Part shown: in pieces, positions 14,828 through 23,351 of the stretch
Layout: every line of letters starts with the position of its first letter
Position numbering within the stretch: position 1 is the stretch's first letter
From: Trichococcus pasteurii
Lineage (GTDB): Bacteria > Bacillota > Bacilli > Lactobacillales > Aerococcaceae
Assembly: GCF_900112935.1 (NCBI RefSeq)
Contig: NZ_FONM01000007.1
Location: forward strand, 1 to 64,000
Direction of reading: 5' to 3'
DNA length: 64,000 bases
The notes under the pieces: generated by a model
Told to the model about the DNA's origin: nothing
Databases searched by the model: none
What the model saw: the letters and a program-made list of their open reading frames with translations, nothing else
Translations under genes and position numbers: made by a program

Positions 14828-15532
14828 TCAAACTAATACTTGGCCTTTCCCATGGTAATAGCCTTGCTGATAAACCATACCCAAATTTTTAAGCTCATTG
14901 CTGAGGCTTTCGGATTCAATGCCTTCGACAATCATTTTAAGCTGATAATGTTCGGACAAATAAAGCCAACTGTTCAGAAATTTGAACAGAACTTCTTCGT
15001 TCAGATTTCGAAACTTCAGCAGCGAAACTTTTATCGTGGAGATGTTCGGGATGTTCCTCGCTACTAATTCAAAGTTATTTTGACCACTCCCCACATCATC
15101 AATCGCTACGGAGAATCCTTTTCTCTTCAGTCTTAAGATATAGTATTGGAGGTAATCCTCTCTATCTGATCGATCAAATTCGCAGTAGTGCTCAGTCAAC
15201 TCGATGGAGACATTCCTTTTCATCGATGAAATAGTGTCCAGAAAATCCCAGGTTGAGGGATGCTGCAACTGTTTGGGATGCAGATTCAGTGATAATTTGG
15301 TGTTGCTGTGGATATCCATTATTTTTGCCAGTTCCCTCGAATAATAACCCATCAATTTGGAATTGCGTTGCTCTTCCTCGATGAACCACATGAATGTTTT
15401 TTCAGGAAAACGTTGCAGTTCTTTTGATCTTAATAGAATTTCGTACCCATCGATAACAGTTGTATTTGAACACAGCATGATTGGTTGGCACACTATGTAT
15501 AAATCATCTAACAACTCTTGCGTATCATCCAC
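14828..15532 (-). CDS. Stand-alone EAL-domain protein (c-di-GMP phosphodiesterase-like)
   Basis: A 234-residue protein covering one EAL domain and little else. Recognisable positions are GYEILLRS (in place of EALLR, so the Glu is kept), LSLNLHP, SIELTEH, IDDVGSG (for DDFGTG), TIKVSLLKF, IVEGIES and a C-terminal QGYYHGKG. The metal-binding and catalytic residues appear largely conserved, so activity is possible, but several substitutions (EIL, DDVGSG) make a degenerate sensor or regulator also possible. It is the only minus-strand gene in this part, transcribed from the region that also holds the promoter of the GGDEF gene at 15957. Its end lies against a repeat element. Confidence 0.85.
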   Translation of the reverse strand: MDDTQELLDDLYIVCQPIMLCSNTTVIDGYEILLRSKELQRFPEKTFMWFIEEEQRNSKLMGYYSRELAKIMDIHSNTKLSLNLHPKQLQHPSTWDFLDTISSMKRNVSIELTEHYCEFDRSDREDYLQYYILRLKRKGFSVAIDDVGSGQNNFELVARNIPNISTIKVSLLKFRNLNEEVLFKFLNSWLYLSEHYQLKMIVEGIESESLSNELKNLGMVYQQGYYHGKGQVLV

Positions 15533-15736
15533 TCACTTTCCCCCTTCACAAATACTGAAAATTTACTATTGAGAATATGTTGAATCAAATCCTATGGTTA
15601 AACAGTTGCAGCAATCAGAAAAATTATACTGGATGACTATTCGAATGCGCTTACTCTTTGGTAAAATTAAATATAAAATTACCAACTAAAGTTAAAGTAT
15701 CGGCCTAAATAAAAAAAAATTAAGTCCAAAATAAAA

Positions 15737-15815
15737 TACAATATTGTACTTTGGTTGTGTTAATTTTTTCGAAAACAAATTAGTATTATACAATATGAAA
15801 TAAGTAAGTTATAAT
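15737..15815 (+). promoter_or_regulatory. Promoter region of the second membrane GGDEF gene
   Basis: The palindrome TACAATATTGTA (15737-15748) is followed by a TTATAAT -10 box (TATAAT at 15810-15815), matching the arrangement before the paralogue at 12182. The 424-base gap between the divergent EAL and GGDEF genes holds this region and otherwise only AT-rich sequence; the EAL promoter must lie between about 15545 and 15720 but I could not fix it. Confidence 0.55.
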
Positions 15816-15956
15816 TGGCAAGATATTACTGTTTTAAAGAAGTTAGTCACTGAAATCAAACATTTGTTCCGAGGTGATGGATACACAAACTTTAAACAAC
15901 AATCGAATAAAAATAATAACTTGTTTCTATTAAGGTATGCATGTAAGGAGTGCACA

Positions 15957-17006
15957 ATGGTTAGTCTACTGGCAAATATTGGGATCATATTTTTTGCTAT
16001 TTACTTTTACTTGAGAAGCAATTTTGGGTCGCCAAATCAAGATAATGAGAAAATATCCTACTTCATCAAATGCATTTTATTGGAAGTGCTGGTAGGAATC
16101 GTTTTGTTAAGCTTTTCCACGGTTGTTCTGGGGATAAGATATGACTTCAGATTTTTGATGTTTTGTTTTTCTGCAAAATATATAGATTGGAAAATAACCA
16201 GTTCAAGTATCCTATTGTTAGGGATCATCAGGTTTTTCTGGGGCAATAATGATGTTGCCCAAATCAACCTGGTCGTCAGCATTTTACTGGCAGTCACATT
16301 GCCGTTGATAGCCCACTATACCCAAGATAAGTTGAATGAGCTGACTCAATTGCTAGTCTTGGTCACTTATGCCATGATCCCTACAATTGTGTTTACCAAT
16401 CATCTGATAGCTGATAAATCACTCGTGTTGGGGATATTCAGTATTCTGATTACCTCCGGGTATGCTGCAACTTATGTTATGCACTATTTTATTACGGATC
16501 TTTATAGATTGATCGTATCTGCGAGTACCGATCACCTGACGGATCTCAAGAATGTGCGCACTTTCAACAACGATCTGATATACGTGGAGCGGGAAAAGAA
16601 AGCAGTAACTTTGGCAGTGGTTGATATCGATTATTTTAAGGACTATAACGATAGCTTCGGACATGACAATGGCGATTTGCTTTTAAAACAGTTGGCGCAG
16701 GTGTTCAATGAGCTTTCGACTATTGACACAGATTTCTACAGAATCGGTGGTGAGGAGTTTGGCGTGATCATCGACACTCCAAATCAAAGGGATGCAGAGG
16801 AATTCATTCATGATTTGCAGGAAATAGTCGCTCACAGCAAATTTTACACAACTTCAGGCGAACCGGTCAGCGTTACCATATCTGTGGGGGTGGCGCACAA
16901 TCGCACAGGGGAAACCTTGAAAAAAACGCTCAAACGGGCAGATGTGGCGCTGTATAAAGCAAAAAAAGGCGGCAGAAACCAAGTTATTGTTTCTTTTCCC
17001 CATTAA
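15957..17006 (+). CDS. Membrane diguanylate cyclase (GGDEF), paralogue B
   Basis: A 349-residue protein, the same length as the gene at 12182 and alike throughout: identical first nine residues (MVSLLANIG), the same membrane segments and a GGDEF domain with STDHLTDLKNVRTF, VDIDYFKDYNDSFGHDNGD and GGEEF at 264-268. Intact motifs predict c-di-GMP synthesis. The open frame extends to 15864, but ATG 15957 has the AAGGAG-TGCACA spacing also found before its paralogue. The two copies flank the divergent EAL gene, so a tandem duplication with divergence is likely. Confidence 0.9.
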   Translation: MVSLLANIGIIFFAIYFYLRSNFGSPNQDNEKISYFIKCILLEVLVGIVLLSFSTVVLGIRYDFRFLMFCFSAKYIDWKITSSSILLLGIIRFFWGNNDVAQINLVVSILLAVTLPLIAHYTQDKLNELTQLLVLVTYAMIPTIVFTNHLIADKSLVLGIFSILITSGYAATYVMHYFITDLYRLIVSASTDHLTDLKNVRTFNNDLIYVEREKKAVTLAVVDIDYFKDYNDSFGHDNGDLLLKQLAQVFNELSTIDTDFYRIGGEEFGVIIDTPNQRDAEEFIHDLQEIVAHSKFYTTSGEPVSVTISVGVAHNRTGETLKKTLKRADVALYKAKKGGRNQVIVSFPH

Positions 17007-17109
17007 AGACAGGGGGTTCACTGAGTGGAACAAAACTGACAGCTTCGTTTGTTATAAGTAAGGATTTTAAACTAACGTACTATCAGCCTCTGTGCAACCC
17101 CATTAAAAA

Positions 17110-17153
17110 AAACAGCCACAACTGTTGATAAGACAACTTTTGTGGCTGTTTTT
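17110..17153 (+). terminator. Intrinsic terminator after the second GGDEF gene
   Basis: AAACAGCCACAA pairs with TTGTGGCTGTTT, followed by T residues. The rest of the 344-base gap up to the next gene holds a TATAAT box at 17250-17255 without a well-spaced -35 box. Confidence 0.9.
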
Positions 17154-17350
17154 CGATTTTGGACAAAAAACAAATCAGTTCAGCATTTAAAGCCATATTC
17201 CGATAAGCAAATAATCAATATTGTTTCTATCGTTTTGTACATTAGATGATATAATCATTTAAGTGAATAGCAAGGGATAATTGATATCTCCGCTTTTCAC
17301 AAGATTGTTTCAGAAAAAATAGGGCAATAAGTGTTATCGGGGGTTGAGTG

Positions 17351-19615
17351 ATGGGAAGAGACAAATTAAAGATGGTAGAAATAACCTATTTCTTGGTACC
17401 CTTTTTGATAATATCAATAGGTTTCTCGATTTTGACAGCTTTAACAGTCAAAAATCGAATTGATGAACAGTATCGTCAGCTTGAAGAGACGACTTTAGAA
17501 ATTGCAAACAGCTATTCCCACAGTTTGACTCACACAAGCAAAGCATATGAGATCATTACAGAACTTTTGGATGAAAAAATAATGATAGCAAGTCAAGCCA
17601 TCATGCTTATTGAAAATAAGGATAATAATGAGGTGTTGGATAGTATTTCCAAAACGTTCAATGTGGATGAAATACATTTGTACAGCAATGAGGGAGTCAT
17701 TACCAATAGCACTGATGAAGAAATTATCGGGTGGCAAGCACCTGAAGGACATCCGGTTCATGATTTCATGATGAGCGATCAGACTATGCTGGTGGAAGAC
17801 GTCCGTCCGGACACCGAGAATGGTTTATATTATAAATTTGGCTATGTCAAAGATGAGACGGGTGGATTTGTTCAATTAGGGATTCTGGCTGAAAATATCC
17901 AGGATTTCATTGGGGCGTTTGAAATCACAAAATTATTAAGTGATATTTCAAACAGGGGAGATGTAAAACACGTATTCTTTGTCGACACGAAGTACGAAAT
18001 CCTTGCGAGCAGTCTTCCAAACTATACAGGCAGTACAATCGATGTGAAAGACATTCGTGAGGAAATGGATGGCAATGAATCGGATGTGCATAGAGATGAA
18101 ATAAATGGATCCTCATTCTTTAGAATTTCTGTACCTATATTTGTCGAAAAAGAAAAAATAGGGTCGTTGTTGATACATTGGCCAACCGATAAAGTGGATG
18201 CCAAAATTACTCAAATGCTTCGTTACGCTACTACGGTCTCACTAATTGTTATTAGTATAACGGGGGGCATCCTCTATTATGCTTATCGGAAAAATAAGTC
18301 CAACATCAAAATCGCTTACTATGATGAACTTACGGGCCTTCGAAACAGCAAATATCTTACGGAGTATCTATATCAAGTCCTACGAAATCCATACAGAAGA
18401 AGTAAAGCGGTGCTGCTTCTCAATTTCGTTAATTTTAAAACACTGAACATCACCTACGGATTTTTATATGGAGATGAGGTACTAAAACAGATTGCAGTTA
18501 AAGTCAGGACATTATTGGATTCGGATGACTTATTTTTCAGGTTTGACGGAGACAGATTTATATTAGTGCTTGAAGATTACGCAGACCAGCAAGAACTGAG
18601 AGCTTTCGCTGATAAACTTATGCACATTTTTGAGGATCCGATTATTGTAGGAACGGAACGTCAGTATGTGGCTGTTCAAATAGCTATAGTGGAGATCAAA
18701 GATAGACATACCTCAACGGATAAAATTCTGCAGGATGCAACACTGACACTTTCTCATATCAAGGATAGTTCAACAGATCAGGTGGCTTTCTTTAACGAAG
18801 ATATGGAGAAACGACTCCTACGGCAAGATAAAATTGTAAAAGTATTGCGGGAAGTCATTGAAGGAAAAGATACTGAATCTTTTTATCTGGAATTCCAGCC
18901 GAAGCTCGACTTGATGAAAGATAAAATCATTGGGTTCGAAGCACTGGCTAGGCTTCGAATTGAAAATCTGGGCCAGGTGGCTCCGGATGAATTTATTGCT
19001 TTAGCTGAGGAAAAATTGTTGATCTATGATGTAGGCAACCATATTCTGCTGCGTGCATGTGACTTTTTAAAACGACTCCAGGATGAAGGCTTTCATGAAA
19101 CGAGTGTAGCAGTAAATATATCCGGCATTCAATTGCTGCGGGAAGACTTTGTGGAGAATCTGCAACAAAAACTCTTTTCATCAGAAAAGGTCAAGAAGCC
19201 ACTGGAATTCGAAGTTACTGAGACGGTATTGCTCGACCATTTTAGCCAGATCAACGAAACATTAGAGGCAATCAAAAAAATGGATATAGCCATTTCATTG
19301 GATGATTTTGGGACGGGTTATTCCTCTTTTTCCAGACTTGCTGAACTGCACATAGATACTATAAAGATAGATCGATTCTTTATCGATAAGATAAGTCATA
19401 CAGCTGAAAAGGACCTGATCATTTCCGATGTCATCTCTATGGCCCATAAAATTGGGTTAAGCGTTGTAGCAGAGGGTGTGGAGGATGAAAGGCAAAAAGC
19501 CTACCTGCAAAAATATGGGTGCGATATCATCCAAGGCTATCTTCTCAGTAAACCGTTACCTGAAGAGAGTGCCATAAACTTTTTAAGACGTTACGAAAGT
19601 GACCTACAGCAGTGA
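17351..19615 (+). CDS. Membrane GGDEF-EAL protein with extracellular sensor domain
   Basis: A 754-residue protein: membrane segment (~12-33), an extracellular region of ~240 residues shaped like a dCache-type sensor, a second membrane segment (~285-305), a GGDEF domain and a C-terminal EAL domain (~500-754). The GGDEF active site reads FDGDRF in place of GGDEF, so cyclase activity is unlikely. The EAL domain is intact: FEALARL, VAVNISGIQL, FEVTETVLL, SLDDFGTGYSSF, IKIDRFFI, VVAEGVEDE and QGYLLSKPLP. I predict a ligand-controlled c-di-GMP phosphodiesterase in which the GGDEF-like domain may bind GTP as a regulator. ATG 17351 is preferred over GTG 17348 for spacing from GGGGG. Confidence 0.9.
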   Translation: MGRDKLKMVEITYFLVPFLIISIGFSILTALTVKNRIDEQYRQLEETTLEIANSYSHSLTHTSKAYEIITELLDEKIMIASQAIMLIENKDNNEVLDSISKTFNVDEIHLYSNEGVITNSTDEEIIGWQAPEGHPVHDFMMSDQTMLVEDVRPDTENGLYYKFGYVKDETGGFVQLGILAENIQDFIGAFEITKLLSDISNRGDVKHVFFVDTKYEILASSLPNYTGSTIDVKDIREEMDGNESDVHRDEINGSSFFRISVPIFVEKEKIGSLLIHWPTDKVDAKITQMLRYATTVSLIVISITGGILYYAYRKNKSNIKIAYYDELTGLRNSKYLTEYLYQVLRNPYRRSKAVLLLNFVNFKTLNITYGFLYGDEVLKQIAVKVRTLLDSDDLFFRFDGDRFILVLEDYADQQELRAFADKLMHIFEDPIIVGTERQYVAVQIAIVEIKDRHTSTDKILQDATLTLSHIKDSSTDQVAFFNEDMEKRLLRQDKIVKVLREVIEGKDTESFYLEFQPKLDLMKDKIIGFEALARLRIENLGQVAPDEFIALAEEKLLIYDVGNHILLRACDFLKRLQDEGFHETSVAVNISGIQLLREDFVENLQQKLFSSEKVKKPLEFEVTETVLLDHFSQINETLEAIKKMDIAISLDDFGTGYSSFSRLAELHIDTIKIDRFFIDKISHTAEKDLIISDVISMAHKIGLSVVAEGVEDERQKAYLQKYGCDIIQGYLLSKPLPEESAINFLRRYESDLQQ

Positions 19616-19682
19616 ATTTGCTCAGTAAACGTGACACATGAATGATTTGAATGCACCGGGAAAGTAATTAAAGGAGGATAAA

Positions 19683-21179
19683 ATGGTAGTTGGATTTCAA
19701 GAAAATGACTTGGATAAACTTGACTCGGTAATTAAGAGTGATACCCATAAGGACATCTCATTGGAAATGCAAACAGAAAATAATCTGAGGGAGGAAAATA
19801 TCGAGCTGCAACGCTATGTCTCAGTGATAAAAGATTTATTCTGTATTTTTTCATTCGGTGGAAAAATTATCAAAATCAATCGGGCATGGCGCGAATCATT
19901 GGGTTACAATGATTCGCAGATGATCGGCAAGAGTATTTTTGAAATCATCGTTAATGATGATGTTTATGCCACAAAATTTGCTATCAGTGAGTCAGTGAAA
20001 TCTGGCGGGCTTGATAAATTTGTCAACAGAGTCCTGAACCATAAAGGGATAGTCCATTACTATGAGTGGCGTGTGAAAGTTTTTGAGAATAGCATATATG
20101 CATCAGGACGCGATATTTCAGATCTGATTATGACGCGGGAAAAACTTGAGTACTATCATAACAGAGATGCATTGACAGGGATGTATCAGCGCAGTTTTAT
20201 CCAATCTTCATCCGAGGCGATGGTTCTGCCCTATCAACTGCCTCTTAGCGTCATTTTTGTTGATCTGAATGGGTTGAAACTGATCAATGACTCTTATGGA
20301 CACGATCAAGGGGATGAATTACTGCGCACGATTTCACAGAAAATGCTAAGTTATCAACGGGAAGGCGACATTTTCGTCCGTTATGGTGGCGATGAGTTTG
20401 TGTTGTTGCTCCCATACACATCTTATGATGTTGCCTCTTCACTTGCTGACAAAATAAAAAATAGTGATACTTTAAAAATTTCCGGGAGATTCCCGTCAGA
20501 ATGGGTTTCTATTTCATTGGGGGTTGCAACAAAGATAGGGATAGAAGACTCTGTTGAAGACATCATTATGGAAGCAGATAGATTGATGTACGAAGATAAG
20601 TTGCGCAAAAGCCGGAAGCACAAGCATTCGATTATTGAAGGTATCAAGTCGAATCCAAGGTTATTAAGGAAATGGGATCCGATTCACGCAGAAAATGTTG
20701 CCGACCATGCCGGAAAAATTGCAGAAAAAATGGGGCTTGAGCCATACTTACAGGAATTAGTGAAGAAAGCTGCCTTAGTGCATGATATCGGGAAAATAAC
20801 TATACCGTCAAAAATTCTCAATAAGGACGCCTCATTAACTCAAAAAGAATTAGAGCAAATCAAACGCCATCCTGAATCGGGATACCAAATTCTTCGGTCC
20901 GTAGATGAATACGCATCTGTTGCGATGATTATCTTGTCCCATCATGAGTGGGTAGATGGATCAGGGTATCCAGAAAAATTGAAAGGAGAGGACATTCCTT
21001 TAACTTCCCGGATCATCGCAGTTGCCGATTCATATGATGCAATGACCAGTGGGCGTATCTATACCGATTGCAAAACAAAGGAAGAAGCTATTCAAGAATT
21101 AAGGGCATGCGCAGGATCCCAGTTCGATCCTGAAGTTGTTTCGGTATTCATTGAACAAGTACTTCTTTATGGAGAATAA
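19683..21179 (+). CDS. PAS-GGDEF-HD-GYP protein
   Basis: A 498-residue cytosolic protein. A PAS domain lies at ~45-145 (FCIFSFGGKIIKINRAW, SLGYNDSQMIGKSIFEII), a GGDEF domain at ~150-310 with an intact YGGDEF motif, and an HD-GYP domain at ~325-495: HDIGKI, SHHEWVDGSGYPEKLKGE and IIAVADSYDAMTSGR. It combines predicted synthesis and hydrolysis of c-di-GMP, with the PAS domain as a possible switch. An AAAGGAGGATAAA site precedes the ATG. It lies 67 bases after the GGDEF-EAL gene without a terminator between, so the two are probably one operon. It converges on the PAS-GGDEF gene at 21247. Confidence 0.92.
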   Translation: MVVGFQENDLDKLDSVIKSDTHKDISLEMQTENNLREENIELQRYVSVIKDLFCIFSFGGKIIKINRAWRESLGYNDSQMIGKSIFEIIVNDDVYATKFAISESVKSGGLDKFVNRVLNHKGIVHYYEWRVKVFENSIYASGRDISDLIMTREKLEYYHNRDALTGMYQRSFIQSSSEAMVLPYQLPLSVIFVDLNGLKLINDSYGHDQGDELLRTISQKMLSYQREGDIFVRYGGDEFVLLLPYTSYDVASSLADKIKNSDTLKISGRFPSEWVSISLGVATKIGIEDSVEDIIMEADRLMYEDKLRKSRKHKHSIIEGIKSNPRLLRKWDPIHAENVADHAGKIAEKMGLEPYLQELVKKAALVHDIGKITIPSKILNKDASLTQKELEQIKRHPESGYQILRSVDEYASVAMIILSHHEWVDGSGYPEKLKGEDIPLTSRIIAVADSYDAMTSGRIYTDCKTKEEAIQELRACAGSQFDPEVVSVFIEQVLLYGE

Positions 21180-21210
21180 TGAGGCTGGAGACGACTTTGA
21201 TTCATTTGAA

Positions 21211-21233
21211 AAAAGGAATCTTATACTCCTTTT
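21211..21233. terminator. Bidirectional terminator between convergent genes
   Basis: AAAAGGA pairs with TCCTTTT around a 9-base loop, with A and T runs on either side, in the 67 bases between two convergent genes. Confidence 0.6.
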
Positions 21234-21246
21234 GGCTATCCTACAA

Positions 21247-22230
21247 TCAGGAATAGACGATACGATTTCGGCCAGTATGTTTTGCGTGGTAAAGACGCTC
21301 GTCGGCAAGTTCCAAGAGTTCCACCAGATCTTGCTTTTCGTGATTTGAGGCGATTCCAGCACTGACAGTCAAGGCATGCTTGATGGGGAAGTCAGTATTC
21401 TTGAGGCTTTGCTGAATGCGTTCCCCGATAATTCGAGCATTTTCACTCGCTAGATTTGGGAATATAATCAAAAATTCTTCTCCACCATATCGAGCAGCAA
21501 TATCCACTTCACGAATGTTGGAACGGAGGACGGGACCGATTCTGTTCAACACTTGATCACCGACCAAATGGCCGTAGGTATCATTTATATTTTTGAAATG
21601 ATCTATATCCAGCAATAAAATAGAGTAGTTTTTCTTATTCAGAAGACTGTATTGATGAATCGAGGATAACTTTTCATTCAATGCAGCCCTTGTGTACAGC
21701 TTGGTCAGGCTGTCAATTTCTGCCCGTGCACGCCAGAAAGTCGATTTATGAAGCAGTTCCCGTTTCTGGTTCTCGTCTTCAGTTATATCAAACACATTTC
21801 CTGCAAGGAACAGTGGCTTATGATCGGCTGACCATTGCGTAACTTTGCCACGATCATAAAAAACTTTCCAAGATCCGTCTTTTGCTTGAATGCGGTACTT
21901 GACTTCCCATACAGGTACTAATCCCTTGAGGTGCGCACGCATTTCATCCATCACAGCGTCATAATCTTCAGGGTGCAGCTTTTCTGTAAAAAATTCGAAT
22001 CCCGTTTCTGCAGGCACTTCATCCTGTGAATACCCAAGCGCACTTGCTTTCAAAGGATTGAAAGTTACAATATTTTTTTGACAATCCCAAAACCACTGTC
22101 CCAGGTTTCCCAACCACGGGAATTTCGAGAAATCATCTTGGTATACTTGACTGATCAGTTCCTTGTTCAAACGTTTTAAATAGGCAATTTCATCCAATAG
22201 GCTTTTTTGCTCTGTTCCATTGTTTTTCAT
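21247..22230 (-). CDS. PAS-GGDEF diguanylate cyclase
   Basis: A 327-residue cytosolic protein. A PAS domain with its PAC segment spans about 35-150 (NLGQWFWDCQKNIVTFNPL, KYRIQAKDGSWKVFYDRG); the GGDEF domain (~165-327) has an intact YGGEEF motif with DIDHFKNINDTYGHLVGD. It should make c-di-GMP under control of the PAS sensor. The frame is open to 22266, but ATG 22230 has a good GGAGG ribosome site. It is transcribed away from the pilus operon, and the gap between the two (22231-22477) holds the pilus promoter. Confidence 0.9.
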   Translation of the reverse strand: MKNNGTEQKSLLDEIAYLKRLNKELISQVYQDDFSKFPWLGNLGQWFWDCQKNIVTFNPLKASALGYSQDEVPAETGFEFFTEKLHPEDYDAVMDEMRAHLKGLVPVWEVKYRIQAKDGSWKVFYDRGKVTQWSADHKPLFLAGNVFDITEDENQKRELLHKSTFWRARAEIDSLTKLYTRAALNEKLSSIHQYSLLNKKNYSILLLDIDHFKNINDTYGHLVGDQVLNRIGPVLRSNIREVDIAARYGGEEFLIIFPNLASENARIIGERIQQSLKNTDFPIKHALTVSAGIASNHEKQDLVELLELADERLYHAKHTGRNRIVYS

Positions 22231-22357
22231 GATAACCTCCGTGTCAATATACGTCTTAACGACCATTTTACCATCATATTTGTGAATAGTCTTGTCGTTA
22301 AATGGGGGCTGTATACTCTAACGCAGGGGAACACCATTTTGCATGAATTCAATATCA

Positions 22358-22386
22358 TTGACAGTCAACCGGCAAGATAATATACT
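22358..22386 (+). promoter_or_regulatory. Sigma-A promoter of the type IV pilus operon
   Basis: TTGACA (22358-22363) and TATACT (22381-22386) are separated by exactly 17 bases. The predicted leader is about 85 bases. No c-di-GMP riboswitch consensus was found in it. Confidence 0.75.
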
Positions 22387-22477
22387 CATTAATAACATTT
22401 TTAACAAAATTGTTGCATTTTGAGATTGGGAAAGCGGTCCGTATTTATAAATATATTTCCAAAGAGGGAAGAAGACC

Positions 22478-22888
22478 ATGAAATGTTGGTATAGGAAACA
22501 AATGAAGGGTATGTTATCAGAAGAAGAGGGTATGACGCTCGTCGAGGTGTTGGCATCCATTCTGCTTCTGTCGCTTATCATCACAACTTTTTTATCTTTT
22601 TTTATCCAAGCAGCAAAAATAAATAATCAGACCGATACCGTCAATGAGGCAACTTTTATTGCACAAGAACAAATCGAATTACTTACCTACTATTCAAAGA
22701 CAGAGAGTGTGGAAAAAACAAAGAGTCTAATGGAAACGGAAAGTTCGGGCACCAACTCAGGATTTCAGATTAAAACAGGATTGGTCAAATCAGGTGAGAC
22801 ACTCTACATAGGAACTGTGACGGTTTCCAAGGAAGGAAAAGTTCATGCACAAATGGAAACGCGGCTGTCGTTTCGTACAGCAGAATAG
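22478..22888 (+). CDS. Type IV minor prepilin
   Basis: A 136-residue prepilin. The positively charged leader ends at EEEG, followed by the mature start MTLVEVLASILLLSL, so prepilin peptidase should cut after Gly at about residue 18 and the Glu at position +5 is kept. The rest has the length of a minor pilin (PilV/GspI-like). It is the first gene of the pilus operon, with GAGGGAAG before the ATG and a sigma-A promoter at 22358. Confidence 0.88.
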   Translation: MKCWYRKQMKGMLSEEEGMTLVEVLASILLLSLIITTFLSFFIQAAKINNQTDTVNEATFIAQEQIELLTYYSKTESVEKTKSLMETESSGTNSGFQIKTGLVKSGETLYIGTVTVSKEGKVHAQMETRLSFRTAE

Positions 22889-23342
22889 CTCGAAGATTAA
22901 TCTACGGAACGAGTCAGGGATGACTCTCGTGGAGTTGTTGGCCAGTATTGCGCTGCTTTCTGTTGTGCTTTCATTGGTGGGGGCTGTTCACCTGTTTGGC
23001 CAAAAGCAATATCTGACGCAATCTTATTCCGCACGTCAATCAAATGATTTCGCTTACACGCTTTCTGTCATTTCCAGAGAAGTGCGCAAGGCGCCATTTG
23101 ATGATATAACGGTATCAGAATCAGAATCAGGGGATGCCATTTTGACTGTTGGTGCTGAGGCATTCAGCCAAAAAGGCGCACAGCTTGTGAAAAATAATGA
23201 TCAGGTTTTGGCAGAGGACGTTGAGGATTTCGTTGTCATTCCCGATGCTGAAACAAAGAGCGTCAAAATCGTGTTGAAAAGTTTGTCAGAAATGAATAGC
23301 CAGCCAAAAGAATATAAAACTACGATTTATTTCAGAAGGTGA
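22845..23342 (+). CDS. Type IV minor prepilin (second)
   Basis: A 165-residue prepilin with cleavage site ESG before MTLVELLASIALLSV (Gly at about residue 25, Glu +5 present) and a C-terminal domain of PilW/GspJ-like size. The start is uncertain: ATG 22845 lies inside the previous gene and gives an overlap of 44 bases and a 25-residue basic leader; no later start keeps the leader. The overlap suggests translational coupling with the first prepilin. Confidence 0.85.
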   Translation: MHKWKRGCRFVQQNSSKINLRNESGMTLVELLASIALLSVVLSLVGAVHLFGQKQYLTQSYSARQSNDFAYTLSVISREVRKAPFDDITVSESESGDAILTVGAEAFSQKGAQLVKNNDQVLAEDVEDFVVIPDAETKSVKIVLKSLSEMNSQPKEYKTTIYFRR

Positions 23343-23351
23343 GTGGATGGG

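Noticed and set aside
14551-14892. Several overlapping GC-rich frames on both strands in repeat copy 8
   Set aside because: All are explained by the GC-rich palindromic repeat; none has a ribosome site.
22267-22477. Possible c-di-GMP riboswitch in the pilus leader, from a stretch reading AACGCAGGGGAACACC
   Set aside because: The rest of the class I core is missing, and this stretch lies upstream of the predicted transcription start. The gap before 34104 was checked the same way without success.
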